64,000 nt of DNA from Nocardia elegans NBRC 108235 (lineage in GTDB: Bacteria; Actinomycetota; Actinomycetes; Mycobacteriales; Mycobacteriaceae), in NCBI RefSeq assembly GCF_001612845.1, contig NZ_BDBF01000002.1, positions 1-64,000 on the forward strand. Direction: 5' to 3'. Positions 28,128-36,027 of the stretch are shown here, one piece after another (the stretch's first letter is position 1; each line of letters opens with the position of its first letter). Under the pieces are notes generated by a model that saw only the letters and a list, made by a program, of their open reading frames with translations, was not told where the DNA came from and ran no database searches. The translations under genes were made by a program, and so were the position numbers.

Positions 28128-28724
28128 TCAAGCCGGCCAGGCCGCGTCGAGCCGGGCGGCGACATCGATATCGCGGACAGCCGCGATATGCGGTTTACGA
28201 ATCTCGCCGGCCACATAGCGGGCGACGAACCGGCGGATCTCGTGATCGACGCTGGCCAGCAGCCGCAGCAGTTGGCCGCGCCGGGTCGCGGTGGCCACAT
28301 TGATCCGCACGTCGCCGGGGTGCGGTTCGGCGATGTCGATGACGATCCGCAGCGGCGCCGCCGTGCGGACCGTCAGGTGGACGTGGACGAAACCGGTGAC
28401 CTCGAAGCGGTGACGATCGACGGCGAGATCCAGCAGCAGATCGATATCGAGCGGGATGGCGAGCTCGAAACCGACGACCTCGCCGACCGAGCGCTTCAAC
28501 ACCGGATCACCGAGTTGCACCTGCGCCGAGGCCTTCGCCAGATGCGCCGGGCCGACCCCGATCGGGCCGAAATCGAATGCGCTGCCTGCCAATTGGGCGA
28601 AAACAGCGGCAATCCGCTGTTCGGAGGCGGCGTAGGTTACGAATCGCCGGCCGAATTCGGCATAGGTGACGTAGGGCACCGTCGTTCCGGCCACCTCGGT
28701 CGCACCGCCGCGCATCTCGCTCAT
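28128..28724 (-). CDS. Conserved nocardial protein of unknown function
   Basis: Starting at ATG 28724 the product is 198 residues. It opens MSEMRGGATEVAGTTVPYVTYAEFGRRFVTYAASEQRIAAVFAQLAG and continues as a regular alpha/beta protein with many alternating Val/Asp/Arg strands (FELAIPLDIDLLLDLAVDRHRFEVTGFVHVHLTVRT, LRIVIDIAEP). It ends in a helix DHEIRRFVARYVAGEIRKPH. That layout suggests a lipid- or ligand-binding beta-rich domain, perhaps SMP/LEA-like. I do not recognise the family. It follows uppS on the same strand with a gap of about 93 bases. Confidence 0.65.
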   Translation of the reverse strand: MSEMRGGATEVAGTTVPYVTYAEFGRRFVTYAASEQRIAAVFAQLAGSAFDFGPIGVGPAHLAKASAQVQLGDPVLKRSVGEVVGFELAIPLDIDLLLDLAVDRHRFEVTGFVHVHLTVRTAAPLRIVIDIAEPHPGDVRINVATATRRGQLLRLLASVDHEIRRFVARYVAGEIRKPHIAAVRDIDVAARLDAAWPA

Positions 28725-28817
28725 GTTCGCGACGGTACGCGTGCGCGGCGCCGGATCGGGGGATGATCTTGCAATGCAATACATCCTGCGCCGGGCCGTT
28801 ATCTGCGGCCCGCCCGC

Positions 28818-29612
28818 TCACACTCCGTAACGGCGATGCCGCGCCGCGTAGTCGCGCAGCGCGCGCAGGAAGTCGACGCGGCGGAACTCCGGCCAGTAGG
28901 CCTCGGTGAACCAGATCTCGGAGTAGGCGCTCTGCCACAGCAGGAAGCCCGAGAGCCGCTGCTCTCCCGAGGTGCGGATGACCAGGTCCGGATCGGGCTG
29001 ACCGGAGGTGTAGAGATGCTGGCCGATGGCGTTGACCGTGATCGACTGCACCAGATCTTCACCGGTCTCCCCGGCCGCGATCTCCTGCCGCACCAGCGAG
29101 CGCACCGCGTCGGCGATCTCCTGCCGGCCGCCGTAGCCGATGGCCACGTTCACATGCACACCGCCGCGACCGTGCGTTTCGTCGGCCGCCTTCTGCATGC
29201 GGCGGGCGACGTCCTCGGGCAGGCCCTTCAGCGACCCGACGATGCGCACACCCCAGTTGTTCTCCGGCGCGGACAGTTCCTCGACCACATCGGTGATCAC
29301 CTCGAACAGGGTTTCCAGTTCGTCGGCGGAGCGGCTGAGATTCTCGGTCGAGAGCAGATACACCGTCACCATCTCGATGCCCTCGGCCTCGCACCAGCCG
29401 ACCAGTTCGGCGATCTTCAGCGCACCGACCCGGTGGCCGTGGGTGACGTCGGTGAAGCCGTTCTCCCGCGCCCAGCGGCGATTTCCGTCACAGACGACCG
29501 CGACGTGACGCGGATGCTGTTTGCCTGCCAGCTGTTTCGACAGCTGCGCCTCGTAGATGCGATAGGGCAGGTTGCGCACCTTACCGCTGAGCACCCGACT
29601 AGCAAGCTTCAC
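28818..29612 (-). CDS. uppS: Short-chain Z-isoprenyl diphosphate synthase (Rv1086-like)
   Basis: The 264-residue cis-prenyltransferase shows the catalytic Asp in [12 protein letters not shown] (D42), [30 protein letters not shown] and the C-terminal [20 protein letters not shown]. Its start [21 protein letters not shown] and position beside a hemolysin III gene match M. tuberculosis Rv1086, the omega,E,Z-farnesyl diphosphate synthase that feeds decaprenyl phosphate synthesis. I choose GTG 29612 because AAGG lies 9 bases upstream; TTG 29621 would touch that site. A long-chain UppS function cannot be excluded from sequence alone. Confidence 0.92.
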   Translation of the reverse strand: MKLASRVLSGKVRNLPYRIYEAQLSKQLAGKQHPRHVAVVCDGNRRWARENGFTDVTHGHRVGALKIAELVGWCEAEGIEMVTVYLLSTENLSRSADELETLFEVITDVVEELSAPENNWGVRIVGSLKGLPEDVARRMQKAADETHGRGGVHVNVAIGYGGRQEIADAVRSLVRQEIAAGETGEDLVQSITVNAIGQHLYTSGQPDPDLVIRTSGEQRLSGFLLWQSAYSEIWFTEAYWPEFRRVDFLRALRDYAARHRRYGV

Positions 29613-29777
29613 GGCTGCCAACCTTATCCACCTCTCGCGTGCCGCCCGAGTTCTCCGCCAATTTCTGCTGCGCAGGGATGGCAGCGGACACCACGAATCA
29701 GTTCCCCGGTTCCGATCGACCCTATCGCGGCGGCGTCCGGCACGCGGAGCCTACTGCCGGTACAGTGGCTGGAGAAC

Positions 29778-29799
29778 TAACCTACGCAACCGTAGGTTA
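29778..29799. promoter_or_regulatory. Inverted repeat TAACCTACG-CAAC-CGTAGGTTA
   Basis: Perfect 9-bp arms flank a CAAC spacer 16 bases upstream of the hemolysin III GTG start. The size and form (22 bp, CCTACG core) suit a TetR-family operator of the kind seen near lipid genes in mycolic-acid bacteria. The regulator is not encoded nearby. Confidence 0.75.
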
Positions 29800-29814
29800 C
29801 TCAGGAGGGAACCA

Positions 29815-30540
29815 GTGACCGAATCGGTGAGCTCGGCAAATCCGGCCCCCGGGGAGGTGTCCTCGCTCGAGCATCCGGCCAAGGAGGGGCTGCGCACTCT
29901 GGCCGTCAAGCCGCGGATGCGCGGCTGGATCCACACCTACGCGGTCGCCGTCGCAGCGATCGCCGTGGCCGTGCTGGTCGCGTCCGCGGCGACCGTGTCC
30001 GCCACCGCGGGCTGGTCGACGCTGGTCTACGGCGTGACCGTCTGCGGCATCTTCGGCATCAGCGCGATCTACCACCGGGTGACCTGGCAGTCCGTGCGCA
30101 CCCGGACGCGGATGAAGCGCGCCGACCATTCGATGATCTTCCTGTTCATCGCCGGCAGCTACACACCGTTCGCCCTGCTGGGACTGCCCGGCCGCACCGG
30201 GGTCACCCTGCTGAGCGTGGTCTGGGCCGGGGCCGTGGCCGGGGTGGCGCTGAAAGTGCTGTGGCCGACCGCGCCACGGTGGGTCGGGGTGCCGCTGTAT
30301 CTGTTACTCGGCTGGGCCATCGTGCCGGTCGCGGCGACACTGACCCACAATGTGGGCGTCACACCGATGGTGCTGCTACTCATCGGCGGTATCGCCTACA
30401 GCGCCGGGGCGATCCTTTACGCCGTGAAATGGCCGAATCCGTGGCCGGAGGTCTTCGGTCACCACGAATTCTTCCATGCGGCAACGGTTCTCGCCGCCCT
30501 GTGTCATTACGTCGCGATCTGGTTGGTCGTATTCTCGTAG
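29815..30540 (+). CDS. Hemolysin III / TrhA-family membrane protein
   Basis: The 241-residue protein has seven hydrophobic segments from about residue 42 onward (PAQR-like fold). The metal-site motifs of the HlyIII/PAQR family are present: [11 protein letters not shown] in the first half, [21 protein letters not shown] in the middle and [21 protein letters not shown] at the end. The His and Asp residues in these would bind zinc. Start GTG 29815 has AGGAGGGA 4 bases upstream and directly follows the inverted repeat. Family members are linked to membrane energetics or lipid sensing; true haemolysis is doubtful. It is divergent from uppS as Rv1085c is from Rv1086. Confidence 0.92.
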   Translation: MTESVSSANPAPGEVSSLEHPAKEGLRTLAVKPRMRGWIHTYAVAVAAIAVAVLVASAATVSATAGWSTLVYGVTVCGIFGISAIYHRVTWQSVRTRTRMKRADHSMIFLFIAGSYTPFALLGLPGRTGVTLLSVVWAGAVAGVALKVLWPTAPRWVGVPLYLLLGWAIVPVAATLTHNVGVTPMVLLLIGGIAYSAGAILYAVKWPNPWPEVFGHHEFFHAATVLAALCHYVAIWLVVFS

Positions 30541-30645
30541 GGCAAGATCACCGGTAACCTGCCGCGGCCGTACGGGCGGGTTCTATGCTCGTTCGTGCTA
30601 TACGTCCGAAACCGGTAATACCGAACCAGACCACTGCCAGGGGCT

Positions 30646-32157
30646 ATGACCAGTCGACTCGTGCTCTGGGCCCTGCGTGCGCGCTGGGGCCTTTCGACGG
30701 TGGTGATGGTCTGCAATCTGGGCGGCCTCGCGGTCATCGTCGTCGAATTGTGGTTGAGCGGATTTCTCGGCAACCTCGGCGAGGACTGGCTCAGTGCCGT
30801 GGCCCAGACCGCGATCTATCCGGTGCTCGGCGCACTGGCCGGCATCGTGCTGGCCGTGCGCGACCGGGTGTACTACTTCAGCTGGATCGATCAGACCCGC
30901 CGGCCCACCCGGCCGGAGGCCGAGCGACTACTGAGATTGCCCATCGCCATCACCGTGCGGGCGCTGGCCATCTGGATACCGGGTGTCGCCATCGCAACGG
31001 CACTGTTCGCCCAGGTGGTGCCCACGCGGGCCCTGTGGGCGATCGGGGCGATGTTCTTCCTGGGCGGGCTGGAATCCGCGGGTTTCACCTTCCTGGTGGT
31101 GGACCGGCTCATCCGGCCGACGATCCCGGTGATCGCGCGGGTGCTCGGCGGTACCTCGCACTGGAGTGCCACGGTGCTCAACCGGCTGGTCATCTCCTGG
31201 GCGGTGGCCGGGGCGATGCCGCTGCTGATGTTGATCACCGTCCTCGGCGATCCGGTGGCCGACGCCACCGATCGGGTGCGGACCGCGCTGTACATGTCGC
31301 TGGTCGGCCTGCTGGTCGGGGCGCTGACCACCGCCACGCTGGCCCGGTCGGTGGCGGCGCCGCTGGGGACGCTGCGGCGGGCGCTGGACCGGATCGCGCG
31401 CGGCGAACTGTCCGCGCGGGTGCCGATCACCAGCGCCAGTGAGATCGGGCGCCTGGAACTGTCGGTGAACGAGCTGGCCGAGAATCTGTCCGAACGCGAA
31501 CGCATGCGCGACGTCTTCGGCCGCCACGTCGGCAACGAGGTGGCCGAACGCGCACTGGCCGGCGGCGTCGACCTGACCGGCGATGTGCGGGTGGTGACCG
31601 CGCTGTTCGTGGACGTGACCGGATCGGTCGAGATGTCGACCGAACTCGCGCCGCGCGAATTCGTCGATCAGCTCAATCGCCTACTGGCCGTGGTCGTCTC
31701 GGCGACCGAGGACAACGGCGGGCTGGTGAACAAATTCGAGGGCGATGCGGCGCTGTGCATCTTCGGCGCCCCGATCGCTCTGGGCGACAACGCGACTCCC
31801 GCCCTGCGCGCCGCACGGCGCATCCGCGACGAGGTGGCCCTCGGCGGCGAATTCGATATCGGCATCGGCCTGGCGCGCGGCAGCGTCTTCGCCGGCGACG
31901 TGGGCACCGACACCCGGCTGGAATTCACCGTGATCGGCGACGCCGTCAACGAGGCCTCCCGGCTCACCACCGAGGCCAAGGAGGTCCCCCGCCGGATCCT
32001 GGCCAGCCAGGCCGTGATCGACGCGGCGACCGAATCCGAACGTTCCCGCTGGGTGCTCTACGACAAGATCCAGCTGCGCGGCCGCCGGGAGCCGACGGCG
32101 TGCTGGACCGATCGCAAACCGGTAGGACCGGGCGCGAACGCTCCGGTCGAGGAGTGA
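30646..32157 (+). CDS. Membrane class III adenylate/guanylate cyclase with HAMP
   Basis: The 503-residue protein has six membrane helices (about 10-240), a HAMP linker (VAAPLGTLRRALDRIARGELSARVPI, about 242-295) and a C-terminal class III cyclase domain (about 310-485). Catalytic features are intact: metal Asp in TALFVDVTGSVEMS, substrate-base Lys in NKFEGDAALCIFGAP, and the transition-state Asn/Arg pair in IGDAVNEASRL. This resembles the six-helix-HAMP cyclases of M. tuberculosis (Rv1318c-Rv1320c type), which make cAMP. Its signal is unknown. It stands alone with a promoter region of about 100 bases after the hemolysin III gene. Confidence 0.93.
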   Translation: MTSRLVLWALRARWGLSTVVMVCNLGGLAVIVVELWLSGFLGNLGEDWLSAVAQTAIYPVLGALAGIVLAVRDRVYYFSWIDQTRRPTRPEAERLLRLPIAITVRALAIWIPGVAIATALFAQVVPTRALWAIGAMFFLGGLESAGFTFLVVDRLIRPTIPVIARVLGGTSHWSATVLNRLVISWAVAGAMPLLMLITVLGDPVADATDRVRTALYMSLVGLLVGALTTATLARSVAAPLGTLRRALDRIARGELSARVPITSASEIGRLELSVNELAENLSERERMRDVFGRHVGNEVAERALAGGVDLTGDVRVVTALFVDVTGSVEMSTELAPREFVDQLNRLLAVVVSATEDNGGLVNKFEGDAALCIFGAPIALGDNATPALRAARRIRDEVALGGEFDIGIGLARGSVFAGDVGTDTRLEFTVIGDAVNEASRLTTEAKEVPRRILASQAVIDAATESERSRWVLYDKIQLRGRREPTACWTDRKPVGPGANAPVEE

Positions 32158-32190
32158 GGGCGGCTCTCGGCAGCGACCACCGCGGTGGCG

Positions 32191-34269
32191 TCAGGAGCCT
32201 ACGAGCGCGGTGCGCACCTGTTGCGGTTCGGATACCGGTAGATCGCACACGGAGCCGCGGCAGACATAGGCCGCGGGGGCGCCGCCCCGGGCGGGACGGT
32301 CCGTAAGCAATGGGATCGAATCGGATTGCCCCGCGACGACCACCGCGCCGCCGGGGGCGAATCGGCGTGCGGTACGCAGCAATTCGGCCGTCGCCGCGGC
32401 ATCGGTCGATTGCGAGATCGCGATCTGGATCGGCCCGGCCAGTGCCGCCTCGGCGACGCTGAGCCACTGGCCGCCGGAGCGCGGCGCACGGGCCAGGATG
32501 ATGGCGCCTGCGTCGAGGGTGGCATCGGCCAGCGTGCGATAGCGGGCCGCGCGGTCCGGGGCGCTCAGGGCGGAGGCGGTGAGCAGGGTTTCGGCGAAGG
32601 TGGAGGCCCCGGCCGGGGTCGCCCCGTCGAGTGGATCGCGCGGGCGGGCGACGAGTTTCTCGGCGTCGACGGCCGTGTCGAACCAACTGCCCGGTTGTGC
32701 CGGGTCCTCGAAAAGGGTGGTGGCGACGTCGATCAGCTGCTGCGCCCGGTCGAGCCAGGACAGTTCGCCGGTGGCCTGGTGCAGGGCCAGTAGGCCGGTC
32801 GCGAGCCACGCGTAGTCCTCGAGGACGGCGGGCGCGTTACCGGTCGCGCCGCCCAGTGAGGCGCGCATCAAACGGCCGTCGACGAGGTGCCGATCCAGCA
32901 GGTACCGCGCGCACCGCGCCGCGGCGTCGACCCATTCCGGCCGGTCGTGTGCGGCACCGGCCTCGGCGAGGGCGGTGATCGCGATGCCGTTCCAGGCGGT
33001 GACCACCTTGTCGTCGCGCTCGGGTTGCGGCCGTCGGTCTCGCACCGCGCGCAGCCGCTGCCGGATGTCGTCGAAGCGGTGGGCGTCGGCGGGATCCTCG
33101 CCCGGTCCGGCGCCGGGATCGGTGTACCGGGTGAGCACGGAGGTGCCGTGTTCGAACGTGCCCTCGGGCGTCACGCCGAAAATCGTTGCGGCCCACGGGC
33201 CGTCCTCGGGACCGAGGGCTTCCGTGAGCTGCTGCGGCGTCCACACGTAGGTGGCACCCTCGATTCCGGGCGCCCCGGGTTCCACATGGGTGTCGGCGTC
33301 GAAGGCCGAGGCGAACCCGCCCTCGGCGGTCAGCAGATCGGTGAGCAGGAAGGCCGCGATTTCCTCGGTGATCCGCTGCGGCAGTGAGTCGCCCGTGCCC
33401 GGTTCACCGCTCGCCTCCAGCCGCGCCAGATGCGCGTAGGCGCGCAGCAGTTGCGCATTGTCGTAGAGCATCTTCTCGAAATGCGGAACCACCCAGGCGG
33501 CATCGACCGAGTAACGCGCGAAGCCACCGCGCAGCTGATCGTAGATCCCCCCGCGCGCCATGGCCGCACAGGTCGCCGAAACCGCTTGTCGCGCAGCGTC
33601 TTCCCCGGTGCGCTCGTAATGGCGCAGCAGGCCCTCCAGCAGCGCCGAGGGCGGGAATTTCGGTGCCCCGCCGAATCCGGCGTAGCGCTCGTCGACATCG
33701 CGCAGCACCGTGGCGACCGCGTGCGCGAGCAGCTCGGGCGTGACGGTCAACTCGCTCGCGGGCAGCCCGGCGCCCTGGTCCCGCAGCGCCTGCGCCACCT
33801 GACCGGCGGCCTGGTCGACCTCGTCGCGGCGATTGGTCCAGGTATCGGCGACCGCGGTCAGCAGCTGGGTGAACGAGGGCATACCGCCGCGCGGCGATTT
33901 CGGATAGTAGGTGCCGCAGTAGAACGGCTCCCCGGCCGGCGTGAGGAAACACGTCATCGGCCATCCGCCCTGCCCGGTCATCGCCACGGTCGCGGACATG
34001 TACACCGCGTCGATATCGGGCCGTTCCTCGCGATCGACCTTCACGCAGACGAAATTCGCGTTCATCAGTTCGGCGGTGGCCGGATCGGAGAACGATTCGT
34101 GCGCCATCACGTGACACCAGTGACACGAGGCGTAACCGACCGACAGCAGGATCGGGATATCGCGCGACCGCGCCTCGGCCAGCGCCTCGGCACCCCATTC
34201 CCGCCAGTCGACCGGGTTGTCGGCGTGCTGGCGCAGGTAGGGCGATGTCGCGTCGGCCAAGCGGTTCAT
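32191..34269 (-). CDS. DUF255 thioredoxin-fold protein (YyaL/Spata20 family)
   Basis: The 692-residue product begins MNRLADATSPYLRQHADNPVDW, a family signature. Its thioredoxin-like domain has CHWC at residues 49-52 (GYASCHWCHVMAHESF) followed by VKVDREERPDID and GGWPMTCFLTP. An (alpha/alpha)6 barrel resembling N-acylglucosamine epimerases fills about 190-600. Function is unclear, with redox and glycosidase-like halves. The start is ATG 34269 with GGAGGGTGGAGCC just upstream; longer frames add a non-typical leader. It equals Rv1084 by position. Downstream it converges on the cyclase; upstream of it the accessory region begins. Confidence 0.92.
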   Translation of the reverse strand: MNRLADATSPYLRQHADNPVDWREWGAEALAEARSRDIPILLSVGYASCHWCHVMAHESFSDPATAELMNANFVCVKVDREERPDIDAVYMSATVAMTGQGGWPMTCFLTPAGEPFYCGTYYPKSPRGGMPSFTQLLTAVADTWTNRRDEVDQAAGQVAQALRDQGAGLPASELTVTPELLAHAVATVLRDVDERYAGFGGAPKFPPSALLEGLLRHYERTGEDAARQAVSATCAAMARGGIYDQLRGGFARYSVDAAWVVPHFEKMLYDNAQLLRAYAHLARLEASGEPGTGDSLPQRITEEIAAFLLTDLLTAEGGFASAFDADTHVEPGAPGIEGATYVWTPQQLTEALGPEDGPWAATIFGVTPEGTFEHGTSVLTRYTDPGAGPGEDPADAHRFDDIRQRLRAVRDRRPQPERDDKVVTAWNGIAITALAEAGAAHDRPEWVDAAARCARYLLDRHLVDGRLMRASLGGATGNAPAVLEDYAWLATGLLALHQATGELSWLDRAQQLIDVATTLFEDPAQPGSWFDTAVDAEKLVARPRDPLDGATPAGASTFAETLLTASALSAPDRAARYRTLADATLDAGAIILARAPRSGGQWLSVAEAALAGPIQIAISQSTDAAATAELLRTARRFAPGGAVVVAGQSDSIPLLTDRPARGGAPAAYVCRGSVCDLPVSEPQQVRTALVGS

Positions 34270-34473
34270 GGCTCCACCCTCCCACAGCACCGACACACCG
34301 CGACACCCGCTGACGCGGCAGCTGAGCCGCACGCTCCGTGACTAGCAGGTCCGGGCCGCGCACTCGAGCCATCGTCCACCAGATGGGAAGCGGCCCCTAC
34401 TCGTGGCATGAGGGCCGCACGGCCGTGCGCGCTATCCTCCGGACTGTCCGCACGCGCTGTTCGAGAAAGCCTG

Positions 34474-34784
34474 ATGTCGTTCGCGCTGGTCGTGAATTCA
34501 ATCTGGAGAACGAAACGAAAGCAGCAGCTTTCGATGCGCTGGTCGCCGACACCGTCCCGGCGATCATCGACCATGAGCCCGGCACTCTCGTTTATGCCAC
34601 TCACAGGGTTACCGACGAACCGTTGGCGCGTGTCTTCTACGAGGTCTATCGTGACCGTGCGGCATTCGATGAACACGAGCAGCAGCCGCACACCCGCTAC
34701 TTCCTCGAAGAGCGCGGTCAATATATCGAGTCGTTCCGCGTCGAGTTCCTGGCTCCCGGTTCGACGAAAGGGCTACCGGACTGA
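34474..34784 (+). pseudogene. Antibiotic biosynthesis monooxygenase (ABM) gene with frameshift
   Basis: The ABM dimeric alpha/beta-barrel domain is clear downstream: EFNLENETKAAAFDALVADTVPAIIDHEPGTLVYATHRV and VFYEVYRDRAAFDEHEQQPHTRYF. Its natural start, ATG 34474 (MSFALVV, with GAGAAAG upstream), is in another frame. Adding one base near 34492-34494 would join them as MSFALVVEFNLENE, exactly the usual ABM first strand. Read without repair, the only frame runs from 34338 with an atypical 50-residue leader. So it is a one-base deletion, a sequencing error, or a gene with an odd leader. Such proteins act as quinol monooxygenases or small-ligand binders. Confidence 0.7.
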
Positions 34785-35066
34785 TCAGAGCCGGTCAGCA
34801 ATTCCGCACCACACAGAGAACCCGTGCACGGTGTCCACACTGCGAGCCTCCGCGCGTGCCAGTGCCCGCACCGTCTCGTGAACCATCGGGTTGTAGCGAG
34901 TTTGGGCCGGGGTAATTGCCCTCGCTTTCTGCAGAGCGCCGAAGGCCTGGCGACGGTCGCCGTGCAGCAGGTAGGCCCGAGAAATGTCGATGAAGTGATG
35001 GCCCGCACGCTCTTTCGAGGTCCCGGCCGGAATGACCAACGTGCTCAGCCCGGACCTCCAGAACAT
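34785..35066 (-). pseudogene. C-terminal fragment of an XRE-type regulator
   Basis: The 93-codon frame contains AGHHFIDISRAYLLHGDRRQAFGALQKARAITPAQTRYNPMVHETVRALARAE and ends WCGIADRL. This is the TPR-like C-terminal segment of the large family of Streptomyces/Nocardia XRE (helix-turn-helix) regulators, which normally have about 400 residues with an N-terminal DNA-binding domain. Here the upstream part is missing and replaced by sequence from the hsdR remnant on the opposite strand. It abuts the ABM gene end with no gap. A decayed remnant is the simplest reading. Confidence 0.65.
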
Positions 35067-35104
35067 TCCGGCAGTCTCGAAATATCACGACTTCCTCCGA
35101 GGGT

Positions 35105-35727
35105 GTGTGCTCGGACGCCTGGTGGGTGGATGTCACCCTGCCGATGCTCGAAGACTCTGCGCCGCCGCCTGCGCGCGTTGGTCGCCAACATCAAGCCGAC
35201 CCGGCGCAGCCCTGTCTATACCGACTTCGATCCGTGGAAAGTCGCGGTTCGAGGCGAAGGTGCGCACCTACCTCGCCGAACACCCAGATCAGATCGCGGT
35301 GCAGAAGCTGCGGCGCAACGGTCAGATCACCACGGCTGATATCGCTTCTCTGGAAAATATCTTCGTCGCAGAGGGTTTCGGCACGGCCGAGGATGTGGAG
35401 CAGGCCAAGTCCGAACACGCCGGGCAGCTGGGTCTGTTCGTGCGCGCGATCGCAGGTCTCGACGAAGAAGCCGCCATCGCCGCCTTCGACAAGTTCCAGG
35501 AGGGACGCATCCTCTGCGCGAATCAACTCGACTTCATCAAACTGTTGATCAAGGTGATTACGAAAAACGGCATCGTCGACGTCGGCGCGCTCTACGATTC
35601 GCCGTTCAGCAGCATCGCCCCACGCGGCCCCGAGGAGTTGTTCTCCGACGAGGACCTCGACGCGATGCAGGAGGTACTCACACGCCTGCGCGCCACGGCC
35701 ATCCCCCTCGACGCGCAGACCGCCTGA
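35105..35727 (+). pseudogene. Type I restriction HsdR, C-terminal remnant with two frameshifts
   Basis: Three frames in succession spell the HsdR C-terminal region: CSDAWWVDVTLPMLED (about 35111-35156), then LRRRLRALVANIKPTRRSPVYTDF (about 35157-35230), then FEAKVRTYLAEHPDQIAVQKLRRNGQIT to TRLRATAIP (35252-35720). The last part is the helical EcoEI-type HsdR C-domain that holds the translocase to the methylase core. The nuclease and helicase domains are absent upstream. Two frameshifts plus truncation make it a pseudogene. The matching N-terminal piece lies next to it on the opposite strand. Confidence 0.8.
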
Positions 35728-35744
35728 CCGATTCGCGGGTCACG

Positions 35745-35975
35745 GGCTCGAGGCGATCCGTTCTGATCCAGCGCCCACCCGGATTTGCGGAGCACGAGAT
35801 CGATGAGGTCACGGCTAGTCTGCGCCTCGTCATAGTCGTGCGTATCGGGCGTCCCAGCGCCCGCTTGCTGCGCGGCGAGGATCTGGGCGCGTAACTCCGC
35901 GATCAGCTGCTCATAGCTGGCTTTCTCGGAGTCCCGCCGCCCCGACAGCCTCGTCACGAGCCGAGTTCGCGCCAT
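35745..35975 (-). pseudogene. Type I restriction HsdR, N-terminal-region remnant (inverted)
   Basis: On the minus strand SYEQLIAELRAQILAAQQAGAGTPDTHDYDEAQTSRDLIDLVLRKSGWALDQ is recognisable. In the long HsdR family the coiled coil after a DUF4145 domain leads through PDTHDY-EA-TR into the HsdR_N nuclease domain. Only this junction survives: the DUF4145 part is missing upstream and the nuclease motifs are missing downstream, where the frame runs antisense into the C-terminal remnant. The two fragments therefore face each other tail to tail, which requires an inversion. It starts 52 bases after the stop of the GHKL-nuclease gene on the same strand. Confidence 0.7.
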
Positions 35976-36027
35976 CGAGGTCGTGCGGGCAGACCGGCAC
36001 CGCCATGGCGCCGGTCGTTTCGTGCGG

